Shown here: positions 47,581 through 58,729 of the stretch, one piece after another
How the letters are laid out: the number at the start of each line of letters is the position of its first letter
Position numbering within the stretch: position 1 is the stretch's first letter
DNA from: Corallium rubrum
Taxonomy: Eukaryota; Cnidaria; Anthozoa; Scleralcyonacea; Coralliidae
Assembly: GCA_964035015.1 (NCBI GenBank)
Contig: OZ036008.1
Span: forward strand, 822,501 to 886,500
Direction of reading: 5' to 3'
Length of the DNA stretch: 64,000 nucleotides
Translations under genes and position numbers: made by a program
Notes under the pieces: generated by a model
The model's database searches: none
Told to the model about the DNA's origin: nothing
Seen by the model: only the letters and a program-made list of their open reading frames with translations

Positions 47581-47952
47581 GCGCAGTCTGATCAGCTCTG
47601 ATATCAGATCTGTTCAGAGAAATGTAGCGACCGTTAATACAGCCTGACAGCTACAGAATGTACCAGCGCTGATGTATAAACATTTAGTTAGAATTTCTAA
47701 CAGCCTGCGACAGCTGCGTAGACAACATACCTGCTCAGTGTGTTATATCAAACTGATACAGCACTGACTATGTCAGGCCGATACAGTTTGACAGAATCTG
47801 TTCTGAACAGTCTGTTGTAGCTGCAGGTATGATAGAGATATGATATCATAGGTGTATCATAGCCGATACTGCAACAGGCTGTATCAGGGATCGCTACATT
47901 TTCCTGAACAGATCTGACATCATTCTGCATCAGGTCTGACACAGACCGTGCG
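47581..47952. mobile_element. MITE, about 370 bp with 75-bp arms
   Basis: Left CAGATCTGTTCAGAGAAATG TAGCGACC matches the inverse of right GGATCGCTACATTTTCCTGA ACAGATCTG, and GCGCAGTCTGATCAG matches the inverse of GACACAGACCGTGCG. The interior is full of short CTGATACAG-like motifs. Confidence 0.78.
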
Positions 47953-47999
47953 TTTTTGTGTGCATGTGTACTACATATATGTACTGTGTTTCCTCTATT

Positions 48000-48105
48000 A
48001 AGCCCCCCCCCCCCCCCCCGGGGCTTATTAATTTTGGACCATCAAGAGAGGGGGCTTATTAGAGGGAGGGGGCTTAATAGAGGGAGGGTGCTTACTTAAT
48101 TTTCA
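48000..48105. repeat. C/G-run and GGGGCTTATTA repeat
   Basis: A C-run of about 17 is followed by GGGG and three copies of GGGCTTA(T/A)TAGAGGGAGG. Confidence 0.8.
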
Positions 48106-48485
48106 AAATTTCTAAAACCATCTGTAAGCGATTTTCTGTTAATGGAGCTATTTATTTAGGGACATATTCTGCGTGCGCAAAGGAAAAGGGTCTAATTAAA
48201 ATTCTCAAGAACGAACTTGACAAAAAAAAAAAAGAAAAACTTAGTAAAAGTTGTGACGGCGGGCGGGTTGGCTGGTTGCTAGTTTGGTGGTTACTGAAAA
48301 ATCAGGAAATTTTATAACGTCAACGTAAATGCGCTTAGAAGATATAATGCATGATACAGATGCTACTGGCACAATGGCGCAATGATCAGTCCCAGGCAGT
48401 CTGGGATGAGAGGGTTAAGTGTTTCGATATTGAACAAACTAGATTTCAGTTTCCAAATATCAAAATAGGGACCTACTCCCAATTT
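48106..48485. other. No gene recognised
   Basis: AT-rich with an A-run at about 48,222-48,233; no supported element. Confidence 0.4.
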
Positions 48486-48560
48486 GACCATGCAGCTTAG
48501 TCGGTAAGAGCGTCGAACTAGTAAACCCAAGGTTGTGGGTTCGAATCCTATCCGCAATGG
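48486..48560 (+). repeat. tRNA-Thr(AGU)-like SINE head or tRNA pseudogene
   Basis: GCTTAGTCGGTAAGAGC is a tRNA D arm with A box, CTAGTAA an anticodon loop with AGT in the anticodon position, and GGTTCGAATCC a perfect B box. The acceptor stem does not pair (GACCATG against CCGCAAT) and the T stem is weak, so it is not a functional tRNA. The sequence after it (GGTTTTATCTACCCACCCGG) suggests a SINE body. Confidence 0.6.
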
Positions 48561-49463
48561 AGTAGTGGTTTTATCTACCCACCCGGTATGGTTCGTTATT
48601 CCAAACACAGATATCTTGCGCTTTCCTTCCGTGAATGGTTTGGAAAGTTTGCACATGCAAGCACAAGGAGAAGCTTATACCTTTCTACTATTTTTTTTAA
48701 AAATATTTTATCACATTTTTATCAATTATTGGACGAGTCTGAGCAAAATATCATGCTTTGTCTGTGGCGAGCTACCAGTTTTTTGCTGATGTCGAAGGCA
48801 GGGGCAAATAACTGGGAGCGAGACACTGACAAATCATGATGTTTTGCGATAGAAATGGAATGATTGAAATGCCTGAAGTTAGAGATCGCCATTCTTAATT
48901 CTATCTGTTTTCGGCATACTAAGATTTTTGTGAAACTTGCTTCCAAATACTCTCGATTTCTTCCTCGGACAGCTGAGGAAAGTTTACGAAGATTATTTGC
49001 AGCTATCGCAATATGTTCACCAATGTGAAGTATGCACCACGTTGTGATTGCTGCAATAACACTTCTATCAGTGCCTTTTCAGTAGCCGAGTGAACGCCTG
49101 ACCCAAGCGTCTTTTTTTTATAGGCCACTTACACGGTGACGTAAGATGGCGTTGGGTGACTACAACTACCAGACTACTTTGCCAATATTCTAGGGTTTCG
49201 GCTATAGAAGGGATGGCTCAAAGGGATCCGACCAGTCCTTTCGCGGCTTTTCCAAAATATGTAATAAAATATAATCAATCAGCTCGAAACGCCCCACGTG
49301 ACTATTAGTTTCCTGTCCAGTCTTTTTATAATCCATGGTACAACTTATCACATCGTGTTAGGGTGTTTATTTAATTTGTGTTTAGTTGTCTAAACCAATT
49401 AGAAGCCTCTTGGTATATGTAGGTGGCATTTCCTAACGGCAGCCTGTTTATACAGGCTAAGGG
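48561..49463. other. Non-coding stretch, nothing recognised
   Basis: No splice-bounded exon or terminal repeat could be supported. Confidence 0.4.
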
Positions 49464-49687
49464 GCTGTTGATATGAGGCGAGCTAGCCCGGTTACCGGGC
49501 TGATTTTAAGTCACGAAAATTTTTTATGACTGTAATAAAGAATTAGAATACGTTGTGTGCTATATTTCTAGAAATACGTAACCTATTCTGCTTTGTTATG
49601 TCGTTCTGCATTTCTCAAATAGTCGTAATAAGATTTTCGTGACATAAAACCAGCCCGGTAACCGGGCTAACCCGCTTCATATAAAGC
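49464..49687. mobile_element. MITE of the GAGGCGAGCTAGCCCGG family
   Basis: ATATGAGGCGAGCTAGCCCG and GTTACCGGGCTG at the left are mirrored by CAGCCCGGTAACCGGGCTAA and CCCGCTTCATAT at the right. Inner CACGAAAAT and ATTTTCGTG also pair. About 224 bp. Confidence 0.82.
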
Positions 49688-49736
49688 TAACGTGCATGCG
49701 ATTTTTGTTTGCTAATTTGATTATCTTTTTTAATAG

Positions 49737-49761
49737 CGTTCTTCAAGACGAATTTGAAGCG
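49737..49761 (+). CDS. Candidate 25-nt microexon of the MFSD1-like gene
   Basis: A strong acceptor (ATCTTTTTTAATAG) and perfect donor (GTAAGT at 49,762) enclose 25 nt. With the 1-nt overhang of the 40,534-40,630 exon it reads PFFKTNLK with two bases left over, a plausible basic juxtamembrane segment. The exon encoding transmembrane segment 1 should follow but was not found. The chance of coincidence is considerable for so short an exon. Confidence 0.35.
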
Positions 49762-50245
49762 GTAAGTATAATTGCTTTAAATTTACGTGTTTATTTCGTT
49801 CGCCCAGTATATAGAACTAGACTGTGAGTCTCCTATAGATCGTATTTCATCGAATAAGCGCTCACGCTCTAATAGGCGTGTTTTTTCGAGTAAGCGCCCG
49901 CCCTTTCAGCAGAAAAATTAAATAAGCGCTTTTTTCAAATAAGCGCCCATGCACCCTTTTGCGGAGCTCATTATTCTAGGCTGAGTAAAAAAGGTTTAAT
50001 ACAGTAAAGAGAATACAAAGCTAAGCAACAGCAAACTTAATGTTGTTTGTGTCGTTTACAAAACTAAACTATATATATACGGTGTTTTAAGATAGGAAAC
50101 CAGTATGTTGATATGCAAATTAAACATTTTGACGCCACATGTGCATAATGAGTTATCCAAAAAGTTATATATCTTTGTTATTATCAAATATAATTACTTG
50201 AAAATCTACATGTCTGGTGTTATTGAAGCAACACACCCACATGCT

Positions 50246-50324
50246 TAGTCTCCCTCGCAGCCGTTGTTAGGGTCGCCGTCCCAAACTCGCACGGCGACCC
50301 TAACAACGGCTGCGAGGGAGACTA
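50246..50324. mobile_element. 79-bp foldback MITE with perfect 9-bp duplication
   Basis: TAGTCTCCCTCGCAGCCGTT ...AACGGCTGCGAGGGAGACTA forms a near-perfect hairpin. CCACATGCT flanks both sides (50,237-50,245 and 50,325-50,333). Termini are identical to those of the 1.3-kb element at 62,396-63,699. It is nested in an R3-type repeat. Confidence 0.92.
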
Positions 50325-50409
50325 CCACATGCTTGCTTCGAATTCATTTGGTTTGGTAATAGAAAAGATATATAACTTTCTCTGATAACCATTATGCACG
50401 TATAACGTC

Positions 50410-50555
50410 CAAATGTTTAGTTTGCATATCAAACAAACTGAAATATCTCAAGAACGAAGCAAAGAAACGAAAAACTGCAAAATATCTTACTCTCTCATTT
50501 CAAGTGTTCTTTCAAATAAGACAAACTTAATTTTCGTTTCATGGGCACTTTAAAA
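50410..50555 (+). repeat. Dispersed repeat R3, copy 1
   Basis: GCATATCAAACAAACTGAAA, ATATCTCAAGAACG and TAAGACAAACTTAATTTTCG are shared with 61,725-61,855 and, more diverged, with both arms of 55,455-55,885. Confidence 0.75.
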
Positions 50556-50901
50556 GAAAATATTTAATACCCCCCAGGGGGGGATCCAGACCCAAATCTG
50601 ACTGTAGCAAATTAGTGATGACACCATTCTAGGGGGGTCCGGGGGCATGCCCCCCCGGAAAATTTTGAAATTTCAAACCCCAGAAACCGCATTTCCTGCA
50701 TTCTGAGAGTGACTTTATCCGAGTTATCCCTTTACTTTTTTTACAAATTTTAACCAGTACATAGGACTTAAAAATCTAGAATTTGCAATTTTTTATTGAT
50801 CAATTAGAATTTTATCTATACTTATTACTGTAATATATCAAAATAAATTTATACTAGTATTTTTCCATGTTTGCAAGAGGTAAGGGATTACTAGCCTTGG
50901 G

Positions 50902-51062
50902 CACGAAGTTCCATCAGATAATAAACAAGTAGGGTAAACAGCAGAACAGTACTTGAGACAGTTCCACCAGTTAATAAACGAGTAAAATAAGCAGCAGCAC
51001 AGCACTTGAGACAGTTCCACCAGTTAATAAACGAGTGAAATAAGCAGCAGAACAGTACTTGT
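50902..51062. repeat. Tandem repeat, 52-53-bp unit, three copies
   Basis: GTTCCACCAGTTAATAAACG followed by AGTAAAATAAGCAGCAG and CAGTACTTGAGACA recurs at 50,908, 50,961 and 51,013. Confidence 0.9.
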
Positions 51063-51695
51063 ACAGGCAGTTACCATCACCCGAAGTTCTAGAACAAGTA
51101 TTATAGGATCAAAAAATAATAATTAAAGGATTTTTCATTTTAAATGAATTTCTCTAAAGTTTAAATTCAGTTAAGTTATTGAAGTAATTTTGTAAATAAT
51201 TATCAATGGCATGATAACAGATATTAACACACAAATATTCATGAACATCATCGACATGATCATCAAATTCAAAGCTTCAAACAAAATATTATAAACTAAA
51301 AATAAAGATTAATCATTATAACTTAAAGAATCTACCTATAATATTATCTTAACATAATTAAAGGCATTAGATAATATAATTATAGGTGGATTCTTTAATC
51401 TTTTAGATTTATAACCTATACAATAAACCATTCACAGAGCACATGTGAACTAGCTAGATGAATATATGAAGCTAAAGTAAGACTATTAATTAAATACTAA
51501 GAAAAAAATGATACAAAGCAAGACTGAAAAAGCACTACATCTTATAGTATCTATTAACACTCGACAGTTGCATTTCAAAACATGGCGACTGGACAGCGAT
51601 ATTCTTAAGTTATTCATGACATGATGACGCTACTTACTTTACATAACTATCTATTATTCATAAGATATTTTATTGAAATGAATACAAATATATGC
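51063..51695. other. AT-rich interior of the 2.7-kb element
   Basis: A hairpin at about 51,330-51,400 (AAAGAATCTACCTATAATAT with ATAATTATAGGTGGATTCTT) is the only structure seen. Confidence 0.5.
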
Positions 51696-51699
51696 TTAC

Positions 51700-51932
51700 C
51701 TTACTGGGTAATAGTTAAAACAGCGTGATTCTTCGCTATTTGGAAATTGGGATCTCGCAAACTGGCATACGCTCAAGGAACGAACACGACCATCAACAGC
51801 CTTCTTCCTCTCCATATCGACAATCCGCGCACATTCATCTCCAAGCAAAGATAATTTTTCCTCTCTTTCCGCAGAAGAAAATCTCCCATTGAGTATATTC
51901 CGCAATTGCTGCAATACGTTTTTGGAAGCCAT
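51700..51932 (-). CDS. First exon of an unrecognised gene inside the 2.7-kb element
   Basis: On the minus strand ATG at 51,932 (context CGGATGG) opens 77 codons ending at a GTAAGC donor (AAG|GTAAGC, minus strand from 51,699). The peptide MASKNVLQQLRNILNGRFSS continues LLGDECARIVDMERKKAV and VCQFARSQFPNSEESRCFNY. It is soluble and mostly helical, and no catalytic motif is visible. Position within TIRs suggests the N-terminal exon of a transposon protein; downstream exons (51,700 to 49,837) were not identified. Confidence 0.45.
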
Positions 51933-52186
51933 CCGATCGTAAAACGATCAAAACTCACAGTGAAACTGAAAGAAATCTCGAGTATACACAGCGTGCAATG
52001 GTCTTACATAAGATTAACCGTAGTCCGAAACAAAAATTATTACGTAATAAATATAAATTATGACAGCGCTGAGGGTAGCAAATCGCGGCTCCCCCCTTAA
52101 ACTGCATCTGATTCCGCCCTTCTGATTGGCTGGCACCTACCTTCATGGGTGCTCTGTTTCTAAAAATAGCACAGACTGTTGTTATA

Positions 52187-52437
52187 AATAGATCCAGGGG
52201 TGCAAGCGGCAGTTCCCCCCTGGTGCAGCACCGCTGCAGCGAGAGTGCTTGGCATCGATGGCTTTGGCAGGTCAAACGATACTTCATGTAAACAGAAATA
52301 TTATGTTTTACAATTTCAAAGGGTGAGAGCTGACTAGATAGGATCGCGGGCGCATTGAATACAAAATTCGCATCATTTTTTTGCAAAAATCTGACTGGTG
52401 CTATAGCACCTGTTGCACCCCTCTAGATCCGCCTCTG
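52187..52437. mobile_element. MITE, GATCCAGGGGTGCAA family
   Basis: Left TAGATCCAGGGGTGCAAG is mirrored by right GTTGCACCCCTCTAGATCC. Such ends are seen in hAT-like MITEs. Confidence 0.5.
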
Positions 52438-52543
52438 CCCCCCGTCCTCTCGTTTGCGCCCTCCCGCGAATAACCGCCCACCTAATTTTTATCCGAAATT
52501 TGAAATAAACGCCCGGGCGCTTACTCGAGGAAATGCGGTATCT

Positions 52544-53705
52544 GTGATTAATTTATCACCAATAATAATCTGCATAACTAATTAAATGTGGTCTGGACGA
52601 AAGGATTTATTGTCTGCCTAGCGGAAGGTGCGAATAAATATTAAAAGCTTTATATTCAACGTTAATATGGCCTGGCATGTTGACGATGTTGCGAAGTCGG
52701 TTTGTAGAGTGTTGTTGGTTCGTGTCTGTTATATTTTACACGAGTGGCGCTCGAGCAGTTTTGCACGTCAGCTCAATAACAAATTCTATATACTGGAGGT
52801 TGTGGACTGTCTTCGCATTTTGATTTGGCGTTCAATAACAACTGTACGAAGAACCCTGGCCATGAATGTTTGTTGTATGAGTATCTGTTACCTGCGTGAA
52901 CTTAGCGCGTGATTGGGCAGACGATTCGCAAGTCAACGCAACGTGAATCTAGCAACATAATCATCAGGCGATCGTAATTTATCTTTACATCCACTTGGCA
53001 AATTTTAGTCAATTTTGATCTGGATCGACTGGACGTCACACGATGCGTATTAGTGTTGCAATTCTTGTGATGCGCCAAGCTTTTTATGCAAAAATTTCGA
53101 GGAGTTCAAAAAGATCTTGATGTTATTAAACAGGCCGGGAAACAATAGCAAAGGGCACAAAAGACGTCGGTATTCATGTTTGTCGGAGTTTATAATATTT
53201 ATTTTTGTTCTTGAAAATGACTCGTTAAGAATTCCTCGAGATTCTAGTTTGGGTTGTTTGTCTGAGTTTTGGCTTGTATTATTTTATTATTGGCCTTTGC
53301 TTTAGAAAATGGGCTGGTAGGTTGCGAGGTTGGCAGCTCTGTCCGTACACGTGGCAAAAATTGTTATTATCTTTGACTAGAAACTTTGCACTATCCTTGG
53401 GATCTAGTTATACCTTTGTTCCACTAGTTTTGACTTAATGTCAAATTCTTTTAATTAACACTTATACCGTAACAAAAATTCTAACCTTAATCCTAACCCA
53501 AACCAAACTCAAAATGATCAAGTTTTGGTGATCACGAAAGTTGGCTACGTATAGTTAAAGTCGATTTGATAGAGTATTTTCCCTTTGATAGTGAGGCAAC
53601 CAATTTAGATATTCTCCTATGTGCATTTTATATATAACCATTTTTGGATTCGTTTGTGTGTCTGCAATTCAAAAGAATTTCATAACGAGACTAGAAAGGG
53701 AAATT
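52544..53705. other. Non-coding stretch, nothing recognised
   Basis: Short frames here have no splice context. A weak CCTAACCC-like stretch at 53,485-53,505 is too short to call telomere-like. Confidence 0.4.
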
Positions 53706-53710
53706 TATAG

Positions 53711-55090
53711 GGAGTGTTTACACGAGGCCGGACCGACCTCAGGCCGGACTGACTTTAGGTCGGTTCTAGTGTTTTTACTGTAGTTCGTTTTCATGAGTCC
53801 GGCCTGAGATTCAGTTCACGCCGGCCTAACCTCAGGTCGCCCGCTAGACCGAAATGAAATTTTGAGGCCGGCTTAAGGGTGTTCAGACATATTTACTTTG
53901 ACCCGTTGCTGGAAAACTTGATTTGACCACAGAGCTTCTAGAGCTTTACAAATTCGATCCCCATGCTAGAAATGCCAGATATTCTGCACGTAGTATATAT
54001 GAATGAAGTTCTTTCGTTTGATGACGTCATACAGTGACGTCATTGTAACGTCATTTTGATAAGAAAAAACCTATAATTTCCGCCAACTTAAAAGTTTTGC
54101 TAACTAAAGAAGTTTCACTAGAACCAGAATTTTTATGTGCAAAAAAGTACGCATGCGTTTCTCAATTAATCAAATCTTAATGACTTTTTGGCCGTTTTCA
54201 TGAAATTTTAAGGGATCTTTTTAACAAAAAATAGGCTATCTTTGTCATTTTGGTTTATTCATAAAATCCATGCGTGCTTTTTGGGAGACATGTTTTCTCT
54301 AGGTGTAAACGAAAGGAAAGTAACGATTCGATAAATACTCGCGGAAATTATAGGAATCTTGTGAACTCATGTTTTTGCGACCCAATACCACTCAACCTAG
54401 CCTGAAAGAATCAGGCGCGAGCCCTCTCCTGCCTGATCGGAGCTTGCCAGCTAAATTACGAGTTCAGCCGTCGTTCCAAGCCAAGAATGCTCGAAAAGTC
54501 GTCTTGTTCTACATACAAAGTTAAAAGTTGATGTCCACTGTCTTCGGAATGTTTGATTTATGGTTCATCAGCTCTGCCAATTTCTGAATTCCGGCATTCA
54601 ATCCAAATATCTCGACGTGACGACGTCCTTCGTTTATTTTTCCATCTATCGCCGTCTGTGTACCGAAGTTCTTCAACTCTTCAAGTGTTTTTGCCAGCGA
54701 CATTCTACAGCAAAGGAATAGTTTTCTTTTGGTTTGTTCTCACAAACTTGATCGGCTCTTTTCGGGTTTTTTCTGTTATCATTTTATACCTTTTTGCATT
54801 CTATAAGTACAAAAATATGTTATTGTGAAAAGATTTCTCCGACCGGAAGTAATGTCCTTAGCAACCGGTTGCCTAGCAACGAAATACGTCCGAACACCCT
54901 TAACTCCAGGACGGCTTTCCATGTAAACAGAATTCGAATCGATTCGGACTACGAAAACCCCCCAACTTTTTAACCGACGTAATAGGAACCAAGGCCATAT
55001 AGTTTCAGGGCCGGCCTCATATAAACAGAACCGAACATGCAAAATTCAGTCCGGCCTGAGTTCGGGCTGGCCTCATGTAAACAACCCCTT
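53711..55090. mobile_element. 1.38-kb TIR element, GAGGCCGGNCNGA family
   Basis: Left GTGTTTACACGAGGCCGGAC and CAGGCCGGACTGA mirror right TCAGTCCGGCCTGAGTTCGG and CTGGCCTCATGTAAACAAC. A second inner pair is TTAAGGGTGTTCAGAC (53,875) and CCGAACACCCTTAA (54,888), so the imperfect arms span about 190 bp. The termini resemble the smaller MITEs at 6,140 and 49,464. Flanks share only TTAT/TAT, so the target duplication is unclear. Confidence 0.7.
54521..54703 (-). CDS. Small hypothetical ORF inside the 1.38-kb element
   Basis: A 60-codon frame, MSLAKTLEELKNFGTQTAID GKINEGRRHVEIFGLNAGIQ KLAELMNHKSNIPKTVDINF. Composition is protein-like and helical, but there is no recognisable domain. It may be a transposon fragment or chance. 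Confidence 0.25.
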   Translation of the reverse strand: MSLAKTLEELKNFGTQTAIDGKINEGRRHVEIFGLNAGIQKLAELMNHKSNIPKTVDINF

Positions 55091-55454
55091 ATTGCATTTA
55101 CTCATAAAAGAACATTTTTAAAAATGGCGGCCATTACGAAAGTGCTCTATATGTAACTATCTCCGTTTGTTTCTCTGTTAGTCTGTTAGTGTGTTTGTCT
55201 GTCAATAAGATGTCTCAAAATCTATTGAACCGATTTTTATTTACATTTGTGGAGAAGTTAGCCACAGACTGAGGACCAACCCATTCAAACTTGGTTAAAT
55301 TTGCTTGCCAATTGAAGAGGATTTTTATAAAAATCTGACCGCATAATTATCCGTATAGAAGAAATAAATAAAGACATCATTATCTTTAGAGCTCATTACC
55401 TTACATTATGTAAACTTTGAACTGAATGCATGTTTAGCAATAGCACTAAAAATT
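55091..55454. other. Non-coding stretch
   Basis: Nothing supported; a short run of GTTAGTCTGTTAGTGTGTTT-like T/G repeats occurs at about 55,175-55,205. Confidence 0.4.
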
Positions 55455-55885
55455 AAGTTTGTCTAATTTGAAAAACTCATAAAATTGTAATAGAACATCC
55501 TTTACAACTTTTTCGTATCTCTCTTCGTTTTTAAGATATTTCAATTTGTTTGATATGTACATGAGATGGTCTCTGACGTCAGGTGTGGGGTAAAATATTT
55601 TCACATGTAGCAAAACCAGTTATATCTCTAAGTTAGTTCAGCGAAATCATTTGAAACTGTGCACATAAAAACTCCTTGCGACACTGAACATTTCATGTTA
55701 GATATGTAAGTGATTTTGCCCTGTATGAAGATATTTTACCCCTGACGTCAGAGACCATCTCATTTACATATCAAACAAATTGAAATATCTTGAAAACGCA
55801 GAAAGATACGAAAAAGTTGTAAAGGAACTTCTATTACAATTTTATGAGTTCTTTCAAATTAGACAAACTTAATTTTTAATGCCAA
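55455..55885. mobile_element. R3-related inverted-repeat element
   Basis: TTAAGTTTGTCTAATTTGAA, TATTTCAATTTGTTTGATAT and GAGATGGTCTCTGACGTCAG at the left are mirrored by CTGACGTCAGAGACCATCTC, ATATCAAACAAATTGAAATA and TTCAAATTAGACAAACTTAA at the right. Arms are about 130-150 bp. Confidence 0.85.
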
Positions 55886-56327
55886 TCCCCTTTAACCAAT
55901 AACAACGACATGCAAAGTTGTTTGTTTTCTGGGGGGCTTAATCACGTGTGCAACGAAGCATAGTGTTTATCCATGTATGTATAGGTCTGGTTAGCGGGTT
56001 ATCTCGTTTCTCTATAAACATATCCTAATACCCTCCTGGTGAAGGTATACGCAGTCTCTGAGCGCCCCCTAGTTTTGTTCTTAAAAAGGAATAAGCTAAA
56101 AAGCTTTTACCATGGAATTACACGATTTTCTCTCTATTTCTTGTATTTTCGTAATGACGAAGAGAATTAAGGGCGAAATAGACGAATAGTGTTGTAAACA
56201 CTCTTTCTTTTCAAAAGCTCATTCCTTTTTTCGTTGTCACTTCCGGCAAGTAGTTATCAAACTTGACAGCGAAAAGTCCATGAAGATAAAATTTTGGAAC
56301 GTCAACTTATATTGCAATTTTGCTCAG

Positions 56328-56365
56328 ATGAACCCAAAGATTACGAATATGTAAAATATTCACAG
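56328..56365 (+). CDS. Weak candidate exon upstream of MFSD1-like exon
   Basis: A 38-nt segment follows GCAATTTTGCTCAG and ends at GTGAGA. In the phase required by the next exon it reads EPKDYEYVKYSQ. It joins in frame to the exon at 56,423, but the intron would be only 57 nt. It may equally be untranslated or chance. Confidence 0.25.
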
Positions 56366-56422
56366 GTGAGATAGGTGCTTTAATAATTTAGTTTTTGTCT
56401 TTCTTTGTGCTTCTTTCATCAG

Positions 56423-56760
56423 CCACTTCACCCAAATAATACATGTAACAAGAGCAGCACATCCGTGTCGGCATTTTACGTTGGTAGCGGAGGAGATGTA
56501 AACAACACTTGTAAAAATACGGCTGCTGGCTTGGGACTGACATCAACCGAGTACAATCTACTTTATTCAATATATGCATGGACTAATGCATTAGTTGTTA
56601 TTGGGGCTGGCTTTCTTATCGACAAATGGGGGAATCGCATTGGCTGTTTCTTGTTTTCTGGACTTTGTGTACTTGGCTCAAGTGTTTTCGCTCTTGCAAT
56701 CCACTTTAAAGGGACAAATGCACTGTTGCCACTTTTGTTGTTGGGAAGGTTGTTATTTGG
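56423..56760 (+). CDS. MFSD1-like transporter, exon with TM2-TM3
   Basis: It follows an excellent acceptor (GTGCTTCTTTCATCAG) and ends at GTAAGT (56,761) in phase 2. The peptide starts with a glycosylation-rich loop (sequons at NNT, NKS, NNT). It continues LTSTEYNLLYSIYAWTNALV, VIGAGFLIDKWGNRIGCFLF, an MFS TM2-loop-TM3 unit with the G-x-L-x-D-(R/K)-x-G motif, then ALLPLLLLGRLLFG, the start of TM4. MFSD1 has the same order (LLY..Y..PN....GGFLIDR.GIR) and is a lysosomal dipeptide transporter in vertebrates. The next exons join perfectly. Confidence 0.85.
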
Positions 56761-56794
56761 GTAAGTTTTGTTTATTGGAGTTTAGCCTGGCTTT

Positions 56795-57283
<489 letters not shown>

Positions 57284-57562
57284 GGGAAGCACGGGTGGCG
57301 TGTGTTGTTAGGGCACTGCCTCTCACCGCTGTAGTTAGCCCAGTTGGACGGGATTAGTACTTGGATGGGTGACCGTCTGGGAATAACCCCGTTCTCGAAC
57401 TTGAATTTCATGTGAGTAGAGTTTAGTTGGTCTCTCCTGTGCTTCGAGGGTTTTCGCAGGGTTCTGCGGTTTTCCTCCCTCCGTAAAATCAACACTTAGG
57501 TCTTAGCTTATGTCATGTACTTTAACATGAGCCTCTGGCTCGGATGATTGGGCGACCACTCA
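57284..57562 (+). mobile_element. 5S rRNA-derived SINE, copy B
   Basis: GGCACTGCCTCTCACC, GGGATTAGTACTTGGATGGG and TGACCGTCTGGGAATAACCC follow the 5S rRNA pattern of boxes and 3' stem. The body TCTCCTGTGCTTCGAGGGTT and CTCCGTAAAATCAACACTTA is shared with copies A and C. It sits exactly between a (CTTG)n and a (GTTC)n array. Confidence 0.85.
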
Positions 57563-57850
57563 TTGCTTGCTTGCTTGCTTGTTCGTTCGTTCGTTCGTTC
57601 GTTCGTTCGTTCGTTCGTTCGTTCGTTCGTTCGTTCGTTCGTTCGTTCGTTCGTTCGTTCGTTCGTTCGTTCGTTCGTTCGTTCGTTCGTTCGTTCGTTC
57701 GTTCGTTCGTTCGTTCGTTCGTTCGTTCGTTCGTTCGTTCGTTCGTTCGTTCGTTCGTTCGTTCGTTCGTTCGTTCGTTCGTTCGTTCGTTCGTTCGTTC
57801 GTTCGTTCGTTCGTTCGTTCGTTCGTTCGTTCGTTCGTTTGTTTGTTTGT
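57563..57850. repeat. (GTTC)n microsatellite
   Basis: About 65 near-perfect units with CTTG at the left and GTTT at the right edge. Confidence 0.98.
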
Positions 57851-58241
57851 GTGCTGGATTGTTTCTTTATTTTTGTCTTTTTTGTGTTTTTTAGATTTTT
57901 TGATTTTTTTTGTATCGTATGTGCAACTATATTTTACTTATTTTATTTAAAACGTTGTCATTGAACAAAGCGTATAATAAATAATATATTGTAGAAAGAA
58001 TTTTGCAGAGACATCACGTATTTTTAAGGAATTTCTCCTAGCTAAGCTTTCGACATTGTAACTCAGGACGTCTTCAGAGCTGAATGACTGAATTCAGAGC
58101 TCATTGTTTCAAATCTGAAAGCGTCCTGAGTTACAAGGGAAAAATTGTTGGAAAGTACACAGTGTCTTCCCAAATTTTTTTTTTTCTGAACATACATTGT
58201 CATGCAAAACTTCAAGATTTTAATAATATTTTCATTGGTAG

Positions 58242-58264
58242 GTCAGGAAATGGATCCCTCACAA
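58242..58264 (+). CDS. MFSD1-like transporter, 23-nt microexon
   Basis: It lies between TTTTCATTGGTAG and the donor GTAAGT (58,265). Entering in phase 2 it completes Gly and reads SGNGSLT, leaving one base, which the exon at 59,700 completes as Ile. The (F)GxG(x)ES/GSL stretch between TM4 and the next helix is conserved in MFSD1 (GIGGESLAVAQN). Phase and sequence fit make this reliable despite the small size. Confidence 0.85.
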
Positions 58265-58384
58265 GTAAGTAAATCATGGGAGTTCTGTGTTATGTGTACA
58301 TCTTTAAAGCTACGTTTGACGTCATTTGAACGCGAAAGTAGTGTAATGTTACCGTATACCTTCAGTGGTGTCTACATATAAAGG

Positions 58385-58722
58385 ACGCCCCTACCCTGCA
58401 AGTCAGAACCCCTTTCCGACCTACGCAGGCTTCGGGGGAAAGTGGGCTCTGCCAACAAACTCGATCTTAATTCGCCCCACGTTTGGGCGGGTCAGTCAGG
58501 TTTTGAACAGAACTGGTCAAACCAGTTCTAGTTTATGAGCACTCGCAAGCAGGAAAATATAGCAAGTAACGCGTTAGAGCTGGCCTGGGCCCAAAACTGT
58601 ATCTCGGCAACCGTTCACGCATGCTCAAAAATAAATAATTATCGAGTTTGTTGGCAGAGCCCACTTTCCCCCGAAGCCTGCGTAGGTCGGAAAGGGGCTC
58701 CTGACTCGCAAGGTACTTAACC
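58385..58722. mobile_element. MITE, about 340 bp with 75-bp arms
   Basis: CCCTTTCCGACCTACGCAGG, GAAAGTGGGCTCTGCC and AACAAACTCGAT at the left are mirrored by ATCGAGTTTGTTGG, CAGAGCCCACTTTC and GCCTGCGTAGGTCGGAAAGG at the right. Confidence 0.88.
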
Positions 58723-58729
58723 CCCACAC

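Larger units (their letters stand above)
49837..52543. mobile_element. 2.7-kb TIR element, CGAATAAGCGC family
   Basis: The left end AGATCGTATTTCATCGAATA AGCGC is mirrored by the right end GCGCTTACTCGAGGAAATGC GGTATCT. Additional subterminal AATAAGCGC units occur at the left and GCCCGGGCGC at the right. The interior contains a splice-bounded exon on the minus strand (51,700-51,932), other MITEs and a 52-bp tandem repeat. Confidence 0.6.

Noticed and set aside
48486-48560. Functional tRNA-Thr gene
   Set aside because: Acceptor stem does not pair and the T stem is weak; it is better read as a tRNA-derived SINE head or pseudogene.
53485-53510. Telomere-like CCTAACCC units
   Set aside because: Only two imperfect units are present, within chance expectation.
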